A stretch of 64,000 bases of DNA from Isochrysis galbana. Taxonomy: Eukaryota; Haptophyta; Isochrysidales; Isochrysidaceae. Shown piece by piece: positions 9,572-18,868 of the stretch. The notes beneath the pieces are model-generated. The model worked only from the letters and a program-made list of their open reading frames with translations, was not told the DNA's origin and searched no databases. Within the stretch, counting starts at the first letter, position 1; each line of letters begins with the position of its first letter. Position numbers and translations under genes: made by a program. The stretch is taken from the NCBI GenBank assembly GCA_018136815.1, contig CM030935.1:5834448-5898447 (forward strand). Reading direction: 5' to 3'.

Positions 9572-12500
9572 ATGGGCCGGCTGCCACCGCTGACTCTCCT
9601 TTGCAGCCTTGCGGCGGTGGCCGCTCTGTGGTGGAACCTGTCCAACTTCTGGGCGATCGTCGAGGCGTCGAAGCGCACGCCCGTCTACCGCGCGCCGCGC
9701 ACGGGGCCGCTGAGCGCGCTGAGGCAGAGCGAGGAGAGAGAGAGAGAGGAAAGGGAGAGAGAGAGAGAGAGAGAGGGAGAGAGGGAGAGAGAGAAACAGG
9801 GGGAGAGGGAGAGGGAGAGAGAGAGGGAGGGAGGGAGGGAGAGGGAGGGGAGAGAAGGGGGAGGGGAGAGGGAGGGGAGGGACAGTGCTGCGGCTGGCGG
9901 CGCGGGCGCACCCTCGAAGGGGGCCACCTTTCCTCTCTCTGAAGGAGTGGAGGGACCGGAGGAGACGCTGGAGAAGGGAGAAGTGTTGGTGAAAGAGGGA
10001 GGCGAGCGGGGAGGGGAGGAGAACGAAGACGGAGCTGCGGCGTTTTCGGAAGGCATCGGCGAGGTGGAGGCGGTCTCGGCTGAGGAGGGGGAGGTGAGGG
10101 AGGGGGGGGGGCTGGGAGAGGAGCGGGGAGGCGAAGGAGACCGGGATGGCCGGCTCGAGGGCAGAGAGGAGAGTGGTGGTGCGATGGAGGGTGTGGCGGA
10201 AGGCGGGGTCGAGGGGAACGGCATCGTGGAGGATGGAGACGAAGACGTGATAACCCCCATCGATGGAGAGGCGGCCCACCAGGAGGGCGGTACGACGGTC
10301 GATTCGGTTGCTGATGCAGTAGAAACAGTGGCGATCGGCAGCATCAATGCCGCGGCCGCCGCGCTCGCGAGAGTCTCGGACCAGCTGCGTTCGGCTGCCG
10401 GCAATGCGGGCTGCAAGCCGCAGCTGCACGACTTCAAGCTGCTCGACGGCTCACTCATGTCGCCCAGGCCGCTCAACTGGGCCGTGCCGCCGGACGCGGC
10501 CGCGTGGCCCGCCGGCTGCGACGGCCGCGAACCAGCCGTCGAGGTGATGGGCAGTCTCCCGCCGCAGCTCTGCGAGGCGGCAGTGCGCGCCGCCCACCAC
10601 CGTGAGCTCATCCTCTGCTTTGCGGCGGGCGATGCAGACGGGAGCCAGGTGGCTGCCCTCGCAGAGTCGCTCGCGCAGGTGGGCGCCGTCGGCCAACTGC
10701 TTGTTGCCTCAACGAGCACGACGGTGCTCGAGCGAGCGCGCGCCGCCGGCGCCGGTGGTGCCTACTTGGTGCGCGTCGCTGATTCGCCGGCTTCCACGAC
10801 CAGCGCACCATCCCCTGTCGCCGCCCTCGCGCCCAAGTATGCCGTCCTTGCAAAGCTCCTCGCTGCTGGATTCGCCGTTCTTGTGGCCGACATCGGCACC
10901 ACTTGGAGGGACGCGCCTTTTGCATACCTGCACCGGTGAGGCCTCATGCCGTCCTGCATTGCGCGGTGGACGTCCCGACGGGCGGGCTTCCGCATACGAG
11001 CGGGCCTACGCACCTGTCTGCTTGCGCTGGCCAGCCTCCGACTGCGCATGACTCTGCACTCCGTCGTCGCCAAGCCGAGCAGACTTACGACCCGCACTGT
11101 CCCCGCTGCAGGGACGCCGACGTGGAGGCATCATCCTCGGGGTCGTCCTACTTGAACAAGGGTGCGCCGGAGGCCGCCCTGCGTGGGTACGTGTGCGCCG
11201 ACGACCGTCACGTGTCACCCGACCCCCTCCCCGTCACCCCCAGGCGCTGTCCTCTCGGTTGACGACTCGCAGATGGGCTGGTCGCGCTATGCACAGACAA
11301 TGGCTATCTCGCTGCTCTCGCCGTCGCTCACTTACTTTTCGCCCACCCACGAGGCCATCGAGCTCGCACGCGCCATCTCCGCTCGCCTTGCGCGCGGTGG
11401 CGGGCCCTACTCTGCCGGGCCCACGGTCAGTGGGACCGGTGAAGCGGCCATCAGCGCCGCAGAGGTGGAGGCGTACGTATTGACTGACGAGGTGAGGCCC
11501 GCACGACTAGGCGCGCAGGGTGGGCACCGCTCGGCGACTAGGTGGGGGGGGCGAAGCTGTGCACTTTGCCGCCGGCAGGACTGTCGACACGATGTGCGGT
11601 CCTCCCGTCCTTCGCTCCCGGCAGGTGGTCTCACCCGCTCACGACGGCGTCACCCGTGCCGGTACCTCGCTGCGCTTGCTGTCCGACGCGTGCTTTGGGG
11701 CGGGCCGCGGCTCCGTCGCATCGGCGCCCACCCTGCCGCCCCGCGGCGGTGCGGCGGGCAGCTCGACGCTCTCGCGCCTGGCCGCCGCTGCCGTCGCTGG
11801 CATGCGCGACAATAATGCCATTCTCAGCTCTCGCGACTGGGCAAGGCGCGACGTACTGATGCAGACCAAGTGCGCCTTGCGCATCGGATGCAGCCCAGGC
11901 GTCGCCGGCTAGTGTAGTGCACTAGTAGAGGCGACGCCCTGCGGCTGGCGACGGCCCGCAACTGGCGACGGCGCGTGCAGCCCTTGCCTTCCCCGCTTGC
12001 CTAAGCCGGATTCAATTCCGCCCGCAAACGCCCTCTCCCCCTCCGCGCGCAGGTGCGCGCCGCTCCCTCGTGAAGAGGGGAGGCCTGCTCCTCGGCCGCT
12101 CAACCTGGTCGAGGCGGCAACCGTTGCGTCTCACGCGTGGCCTCCGCAGTCGACCTGCGAGACGCTCGGCCTCACCGCACTCTGCGATACAGTGGTGAGA
12201 CACGTGCCTGACAGGATTGGAGAGACGCGGGAGCGAGCGGCGTGCCAGCCAGCCGGACGCGTCCCCGCGCGACGGTGTCTCCAGCCTCTGCCACCTCTGT
12301 GCCGCCCCACACCACTCCTTCGCTCTCGCTCCACGCTCCCTTCACAGCGCTCCGTCGCGGTCAATCGTGAGGTCATCGCTGCGGTCTCAAACAAGAACAT
12401 TTTCCACATGCTACAGGCACGCCTGCCCACACCTAAGGGCGCCCTCCGCCCCTCCCCACTGGCTACCTCAACACCCCTTCCTCTCCAGCCTGTACCAACG

Positions 12501-14118
12501 CCGCCGGCCCGCTGTTTCAGTTGTACGTCAACGGCATCAAAGCGGCCGGTATCAAGAACTCTATGGTGGTCGCACTCGACGACGAGACGGCCGCCTGGCT
12601 GAAGGTGCGCGATGTGGCCAATTACGTCAAGGTGCTGCGCTCGCGAACGGGCGACACCGGTAACCACGCGACGAGTGGGCTCAAGTTCAAGGTCCTAATC
12701 GACTTTCTCTCGGTCGGCTGCTCTGTTCTGCTCTCGGACGTCGACGTCATCTGGCTCGCGAATCCCTTCCTCAAGCTTTACCGCGATGCCGATGTCGAGG
12801 GAATGTCTGACGGGTGGGACGAACCGACCACGTACGGCTACAACGACCTTGGCGCGCTCCGCGTGTTCGCGCGCAATTCGGGCATGTTCTACCTGCGCGC
12901 CACACATGAGGCCCTACGCATGGTCCGCTCCCTGCGCCATCCAAGCGCCATGCACCTGCTCGCTCCGCAGTCGAAGCGCGCCCACCTCGATCCTGTTTCC
13001 ACGCCTGCCGTTTGGACGCGCGAGCTCTAATGCAACACTCCCCATCTGTGCCCCTGTAGGTGCAACGCTTGGCCTATCGAATGGAGACTGAAGGCGTGTG
13101 GGATCAGACGGCTTACAACGAAGAGCAGTTCTACCCATGGCACGACGGCCACGCTGCGGCCGGAGTCTCGTCGAGGGTACGCCCCAGAGCGCTGCCAGCC
13201 CCGCATCTGCAGATGGCCACGGCCTGCTCTGTATGGATTCGGCGTGTGTGCTCGCCTCGCGTGCACGCGCTCAGTGCCGCGACGGCCTCAAATCTGTGCC
13301 GATGGCTCGGTCGCTAATGGAGCGTCGAGCCATCGTCGTTCCGCCTTGCGGCGCCCCTTGGGCGCCGCGCTGCTGCCGCCTCATCCGCTTCACGCTGTGG
13401 GGGCAAGGTGCTGCCACCGCCTCTCCCTCCTCATTGCTGCACGCGCATGTGGGACGCAGGTCATGCCGTACTTTTGCAACCTCAACTCGAAGACCTTCTT
13501 CCGCTTCGTGAGAGAGGACGAGGCGCTCCTCGCTGGTCTCTCGCCGGTATCTATCCATGTCAACTACCATCCCGAGAAACCGCAGGTACGCCGTCGATGG
13601 GCACGCAAGCCTCGCGCCAGACCTTGGTGGCGTCGATCTCTCCTGCCTTACACCGTGCTCTCGGCCTGCCACTTGTCACCACGAGCCGCCTACCACCATC
13701 GCCCTGCTTGTAGCGCATGGCCGACCTGCACGCATATTACTATAACAATGTGAGCGCTGGCATAATGAAGTGGAATGGTGGTGAAGGATCGAAGCTCGCC
13801 ACGGAGTGCAAGGCGATTCCCCGCGACGTGAAGCCCGACGGCGGCGCGGACGCAGCGGTCGCCACCGCACTTGCGGCGGGCAAGGCGACGTGGGGAGGGG
13901 TCGAGTGGGTCGTCTTCGAGCCCGACGGCACGTTTACTACGCCATGGGGCAACGGCAAGTGGGGCTCGGCTTCGAGCAAGGCACGGCCAAATACGTTGTA
14001 CGCCGACTTTATCGGCTCGACACACTTGCTCAAAGTGGATGAGGCGGGCGCGCGCTTCCTTTCAACTCGCTGCTCGGACGGGGAGGAAGTGCGCGGCGTC
14101 TTTGCGGGCGCCAGCTGA
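9572..14118 (+). CDS. Type II membrane glycosyltransferase with two GT-like halves (PF03407-type)
   Basis: Predicted exons: 9572-10935, 11112-11161, 11244-11491, 11625-11900, 12150-12194, 12348-12416, 12521-12922, 13060-13176, 13460-13585, 13714-14118 (about 1033 aa). The 3' ends of exons 4 and 7 are tentative, and the intron after 12416 is GC-AG. Residues ~5-28 form a signal anchor, followed by an Arg/Glu/Gly stalk encoded by GA repeats, as in Golgi enzymes. The C-terminal half (~650-1033) is a nucleotide-diphospho-sugar transferase domain of the PF03407/GT77 kind: MVVALDDETAAWL, then LLSDVDVIWLANPF with the DxD metal/nucleotide site near residue 756, then WDQTAYNEEQFYPWH and HVNYHPEK. The N-terminal half repeats the plan (LVADIGTTWRDAPFAYLHR near 438) but lacks DxD. 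Expected role: adding sugar to secreted or wall glycans; donor and acceptor cannot be read. The second half could serve protein or polysaccharide glycosylation. Confidence 0.85.
9733..9885 (+). repeat. In-frame GA microsatellite inside the glycosyltransferase
   Basis: GAGAGA/GGGAGG repeat that stays in frame and encodes an Arg/Glu/Gly-rich stalk between the membrane anchor and the catalytic halves. Length changes in multiples of three would be tolerated; others would truncate the protein. Confidence 0.85.
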
Positions 14119-15310
14119 TGTGCATGCGCCCCTTTCCATCCAGTCCGGCGGGACACTCGCGCCCACACACTGCATCGGCCGTGTGGTCGCACCGGCGAGC
14201 TCTCGACGCGTTTCCGCCTCTGGCACGAAAGCATTCGTAGGAAACGAACGAGGGGGTACTGCAGTCGGCTCTCTTCGCGCTCGCGTGATTCCTATTTCGC
14301 GAGGTGGCGCCGATAGTATGCGCAGCCCCCGTGCAAGCGAAGAGCACGGGCGCGGCGTAGGGAGGGAGCGCTCGCCTTGGGCGGCGCGGCCGCTCGCACA
14401 AATTGGGAGGGATCCCGTCCGTGTCAAGCCTCTCGTATTCTCTACGCGGGGGCCTCGCGGAGGCGCCGAGCACTCCACTTCCTCGCCCGCCACTATTCGT
14501 TTTTAGTTTTTAGTATGTGTGTATCTCTTGTCCGGCGGTTGGTTGGCGCTCGGAGTGAAGGAATCGTGTGCCGAGCTTGTTTGCTCTTGGCGCGAATAGT
14601 CCGTAAAGTCGTATTCGTAGCAGATTTTTGCGTGCTTTTATGGAGAATAGAGAACAGCGACCCAGGAGCGATGACTCTGCGTTGGCAAAGACCCGGCCGA
14701 CCCGGCACGCAGGTTGAAGGCTTGAACTTGAAAGCTGAAAGCGCGTGCGCGCGCTCTCAGAACACAAAGAGGAAACTCGAAACTCCTAACGGCGCAAGCA
14801 CGAGCCACAGCCCACTACTCGCGCTGCTGTGCCTCTCTCCTCTCTCTTCTCTCGAGCGTGATTCTAGTTGCGGATAGCCAGGTCTAAAAGTGCTAAAAGC
14901 AGGTTTGCTTGTCGAGTCGAGCGTAACCGGAGGGCTCTGGGCCACTCCGTCGCGAGCGGCACCGGTGGCTAGCGCGGCGCTTTGGCCCTCCTCCCCGCCA
15001 GGAGTCGGCGGGTGAATGAAACTTTGGATTGGGTCGGAAAACTCCATTTGGGTGTGTGGACTGGGGACGAACGGAACGGCGAACGAAGGACGGTGGGGCG
15101 GCGAAGGGCGCCTAGCGGCCCTAGAGTGATGGATAGTAAGAGATTCTTAGACCTACAAAGAACCATGGCGGGCTTGAGTGTCGGCGAGCGCGGCGACAGA
15201 GCAGACATGGACGTAACGAGTGTGAGCGAGGGCGTGGGCGATGTGCTGGGGTTGTAGCGGATTGTTAAGAATGTAGAACGGGGGCACGCCGTGTGCATGA
15301 TGAGTGGCAA
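14119..15310. other. Intergenic stretch, no gene assigned
   Basis: Contains the 3' flank of the glycosyltransferase and the downstream end of the minus-strand acidic-repeat gene. A plus-strand frame at 14982-15257 (91 aa) has ordinary composition and no recognised domain; I would not call it a gene without transcripts. Confidence 0.4.
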
Positions 15311-15796
15311 TCACACTTCGCCAGATGCGTGTGCCTCGGGCTCCCCCGCGGGGCGGCGCCGCTTGAACATGCGATAGAGACTTTCCTTGATCTCGTGTAT
15401 CTCTTCCGCATCGGCCCGGATGGAAGCCCTGCGCTCACGGATGCGCTTCCAGTCGTGGCGCTCCTTGACCCAGTTGTCGTCTTCTGCGCGGCGGCGCTTG
15501 CATGCGGCGGCATCGGCGTCGTCCTCTTCTTGCACGGACGCGGCCTCGGCGTCTTCCTCTTCTTGCACGGACTCGGCCTCGGCGTCTTCCTCTTCTTGCA
15601 CGGACTCGGCCTCGGCGTCTTCCTCTTCTTGCACGGACTCGGCCTCGGCGTCTTCTTGCACGGACTCGGCCTCGGCGCTTGCGCTCGGCGTCCAGTCGAC
15701 AGGTGGCCGTGTCGAGCGAGTCGAACGAAACCAGCGAGCAGGAGCACGAGAGGAGAGGACGGAGGACCGTACCGATGCGCGCCGAGTCGCCACCAT
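15311..15796 (-). CDS. Small acidic-repeat protein, unknown function
   Basis: 161 aa, single exon. Residues 1-40 are basic (Arg/Ser-rich), then five imperfect repeats of about 11 aa of the AEAESVQEEED kind, then a charged helical tail beginning after a KRRR patch (ERHDWKRIRERR, EEIHEIKESLYRMFKRRR). The tail looks able to form a coiled coil and the KRRR clusters resemble nuclear localisation signals. The repeats are encoded by a 33-36 bp DNA tandem repeat at about 15535-15680, so copy number may vary. The first ~40 residues have a close paralogue at 16.7-17.7 kb. No family recognised. The opposite strand also has a long open frame over the repeat, but its Leu/Gly/Phe composition makes the minus strand more likely. 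Confidence 0.5.
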   Translation of the reverse strand: MVATRRASVRSSVLSSRAPARWFRSTRSTRPPVDWTPSASAEAESVQEDAEAESVQEEEDAEAESVQEEEDAEAESVQEEEDAEAASVQEEDDADAAACKRRRAEDDNWVKERHDWKRIRERRASIRADAEEIHEIKESLYRMFKRRRPAGEPEAHASGEV

Positions 15797-16099
15797 CGTG
15801 AGGAAGACGAGGGCGAGGAGAGAGCTGGAGGGTGAGCGAGGAGGGAGGAGGGAGGCAGGCAGTAGGAGCCTTCTCTCTCTGGTAGGTCGATGAGAGGGGG
15901 AGGGGGAGACGGGGGGAGGGGACCCGGGGGAGGGGAGAGACCAAAAGACCTACCAGTTGTTTACGTTAGTGTTTTCGCAATATACGGTAATAATTCCCCC
16001 GGTCCCAGGGGGTGTCCCCACGGTTCCCGACCGCCTCTGCGCCCAGAGTTCCCCCGCGGAAAGAGTGAACGCACGGCGTGCACCTTCCTGGAAGTTGCT
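15797..16099. other. Spacer upstream of the acidic-repeat gene
   Basis: GA/GGGGA-rich on the plus strand (15820-15945), i.e. CT-rich in the sense of the minus-strand gene, consistent with promoter or 5' UTR. Nothing else recognised until the 171-bp repeats begin. Confidence 0.4.
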
Positions 16100-16620
16100 A
16101 TGCGCACGCACGGCGCCCCCGCGGGGGGGCCGATGCACATCGCGCCGTGCCCACGCACGGCGTGCACAATGTGATTGCAAGTCATCACACGTGCTGCGCA
16201 TCGAAACATCTTTTATATGGCTACTTTACGTAAATGTGGGCCTTAGGGGTACGCATAGGGAAAAAGTTGGCATGCGCACGCACGGCGCCCCCGCGGGGGG
16301 GCCGATGGACATCGCGCCGTGCCCACGCACGGCGTGCACAATGTGATTGCAAGTCATCACACGTGCTGCGCAACGAAACATCTCGTATATGGCTACTTTA
16401 CGTAAACGTGAGCCTTAGGTACGCATAGAGAAAAAGTTTGGAATGCGCACGCACGGCGTCTCCGCGGGGGGGACCGATGCACATCGCGCCGTGCCCATAA
16501 TTACAAGTAATCACAAGTGCCATGGGCAAGTATCTCTTAAATGCATGTTTATGTAGTTGTCCACACAGGGGAAAAGCGCCGACACGGCGCCCCCGGGGGG
16601 GGGGGGGACACGCGCCGCGG
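16100..16620. repeat. Tandem repeat, ~171-bp unit, three copies plus a partial
   Basis: Units start at about 16100, 16272 and 16443 (ATGCGCACGCACGGCG), with a degenerate piece at 16580-16615. Each unit has a GC-rich inverted repeat (CACGGCGCCCCCGCG ... CGCGCCGTG) able to form a strong hairpin, then a conserved AT-richer half containing GTGATTGCAAGTCATCAC and TGGCTACTTTACGTAAA. Short frames across it only reflect the repeats. Confidence 0.85.
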
Positions 16621-16685
16621 GAAAGCAGGGAAAATAAGTTGTTACGCTAGTCTGCATTTAATTTTAAAATAACGCTCTATATACA

Positions 16686-17683
16686 ACTGTGGACATTCGA
16701 TCGCCGTGCGTGCGCATGGAAGTTTCCACACGCCGTCGAGTCCTCGTCGGTGGTGGTGGTGGTGGCCTCCTCGGTCGGAGAAAGGGCCTCCTCCTCGGTA
16801 TCAGGAACGCGAACAGGCTCCGCCTCCTCCGCCGCGCCCTTGGAGCAGGAGGAGGAACGAGTCGTGCGAGCAGCGCTTGCGCTCGGCGTCCAGTCGACAG
16901 GTGGCCGTGTCGAGGGTGTGGAAATCAAAGCCGCAGCTTGGATTGTAACGAGATGAACGAGATGTAACGAGATGTAACGAGATGAACGAGATGGCCTTGA
17001 TGGCCCGACGAGATGAACGAGATGGCCCTGGGGCCCGACGAGATGAACGAGATTTTCGGGTAACGGAACTGGACGAGGAGTTTCCCCACTAAGCTTGGTC
17101 GTAATGCGGTGAAACCGACTTTCGGAGACAAGCGGGAAACCGGGGCGGAAGGAACTGGCAAGGAAGCCGGCAGGGAGGCAGAGGAAATGTCTTGGCAAGG
17201 CGACGGAGGCAGGATTTTTTAACAGTAGGAGGAATTTTTAACAGTAGGAAGAGGCAGGAATTTTTAACGGTAGGAAGGCAGGAGTTTTTACTGGTAGAAG
17301 AAGGGCGTGGAATTTAACGGTAGAAGAAGAGCGCGGAACTTAACTGTAGAAGAAGAGCGGAGAGGAGAAGGAGCGGGAGCAAAAGGTTGGTGGAGGCGGT
17401 GGGTTGAACCACTATGCCACGCGAGAGTTTACGTAGCCATAGGGCCGATGGGAAGGGCTGAGAACCACCCTATATACTCTGGGTTTTTTTCTCTTCTTTT
17501 TCACTCTTCTTCTTCTTTCTTCCTCTGTTCTTTTTTACTGTTTACTGTTTTTTTCTTTACTGTTATTTCTTTTTGCCTCTGAGACATCGCGAATGCGACA
17601 GAGGGAGTCGAACGAAGCCAGCGAGCAGGAGCACGAGAGGAGAGGACGGAGGACCGTACGGATGCGCGCCTAGTCGCCACCAT
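16686..17683 (-). pseudogene. Paralogue of the acidic-repeat gene, interrupted by LTR-like copy 4
   Basis: The 5' part (17683 to ~17606, encoding MVATRRASVRSSVLSSR and onward) and the 3' part (16911 to ~16686, starting around TRPPVDWTPSASA) align with the start of the intact gene at 15796-15680. They are separated by the 684-bp element plus its 5-bp target duplication. Without the insertion the frames would join as in the intact paralogue. The remaining C-terminal part differs (Thr/Glu-rich, SPTEEATTTTTDEDS) and lacks the 11-aa repeats, so the two genes diverged before the insertion or have different 3' exons. Confidence 0.6.
16917..17600 (-). mobile_element. LTR-like element, copy 4 (solo, with target-site duplication)
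   Basis: 684 bp, flanked by GAGGG at 16912-16916 and 17601-17605. The uninterrupted paralogue reads GAGCG at the equivalent place (about 15713-15717), which fixes the borders as TGTGG...GCGACA with a 5-bp duplication, as LTR elements make. The A-box complement is present at 17409-17419, but the segment carrying the B box in the other copies is deleted just before it. Minisatellites differ in unit number from copies 1-3. Confidence 0.8.
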
Positions 17684-18437
17684 CGTGAGGAAGACGAGGG
17701 GTTATGGAAAGAGCGTGGGTCGGTCGGTCAGTCCTTATAACCGTAGAGGGTCGATCGCGGATGCGACATGATGGCGGGGGGAGAAGGGCCGGGGGAATGG
17801 GAGTGTAGAAAGTTTGCTGGGTGAAAGCAACGGGTCCGCATAGCCGCGTGTGCGGTGTGCGGTGTTAGTGTTAGTGTTAATATTATACAGTGTTTTTTCG
17901 TGACGAACATGTAACATGTAACATGTGACATGTGCATGTGTCGTGTGTCACGACATGTATTTGTACGTCAGAAATTCTCAGAGAGGAGGGGCATTTTGAC
18001 AGCGTGCACGCAAGCGCGAGCCACCGCTCACCGCTCGCGCCGTGCCTCCTCTCTCTTCTCGCGGCTGATTCTAGTTGGATGGGGGAGGCCTCCCCCAGTC
18101 AGTCAGTCAGGTGCTGCAGGAAGTACAGAGTAAAATACGACGAGGCTCTCTCCCGCTTTACTACTATCGCGCGGACGGGGCGAGTTTTGTTTTTACCCCC
18201 GGCCCGTCCCCCCCCGCCCTCTTTGGAGCAAACTCTCTCTCTCTCCTCTCTCCACGCGAAGGCTCGGCGCTCGACAGAAGGCGACCGCCTGCGCAGATAA
18301 ACGTATTCCGCCCGTTTCATTTGATTTAGACGGGGTGTCCGACGACTGAGCCGCTCCAAACCGAGGCCCACTCGACCATCCGAAACTGAGATTCCGCATC
18401 GTCTGTATTATCTTGTGACGGGGGGGTCCGCCTGCGC

Positions 18438-18482
<45 letters not shown>

Positions 18483-18600
18483 GTTCTCTTATTCATCTGC
18501 AATCCCTTCGCTCCCGCCGCCGCGAAGAAGAGAGGGAGAGAGAGGGAGAGAGAGAGAAGCCGGGGGGGGGAGAAATTAAGGAAGAAGGGGAATAGAGGGA

Positions 18601-18699
<99 letters not shown>

Positions 18700-18868
18700 C
18701 GGGGGGGAGAGGGGGAAGGAGAAAGGAAGGAAGAAGGGGAATATAGGGAAGAAGAGAGAGAGAGAGAGAAGAGGGGTGCAGAGAGAGGAGAGAGAGAGGG
18801 AGCGGCGAGAGGGGCGGGGGTTGGGGGAGCGAGAGCGAGAGCGAGAGAGAGAGAGACGGAGAGAGAGA
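17606..18868. other. Intergenic stretch with simple repeats upstream of the C2 gene
   Basis: Holds a TGTCGCATCCGCGA match (minus, near 17759-17772), an ACATGT-rich palindromic stretch (17908-17955), a (CT)n run at 18440-18481 and (GA)n runs from 18534 to 18867. Frames here are repeat shadows. The promoter and 5' UTR of the gene starting at 18869 must lie here. Confidence 0.6.
18534..18867 (+). repeat. (GA)n/GGGAGA microsatellite
   Basis: Nearly uninterrupted GA repeats with two GGGGGA interruptions, ending two bases before the chosen ATG at 18869. Further GA/G-rich runs lie inside the first intron (19070-19260). In-frame translation upstream of the ATG gives Arg/Glu strings, so the start was placed at the first Met after the repeat. 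Confidence 0.9.

Noticed and set aside
9524-10719. Minus-strand frames of 301 and 344 aa
   Set aside because: Antisense shadows of the glycosyltransferase's first exon; codon bias in GC-rich DNA keeps them open.
15293-15835. Plus-strand 180-aa frame over the acidic-repeat gene
   Set aside because: Gly/Leu/Phe repeat translation; the minus frame has a charged helical tail and a paralogue with conserved start.
16100-16620. CRISPR array
   Set aside because: The units are ~171 bp without repeat-spacer alternation, in a eukaryotic genome with introns.
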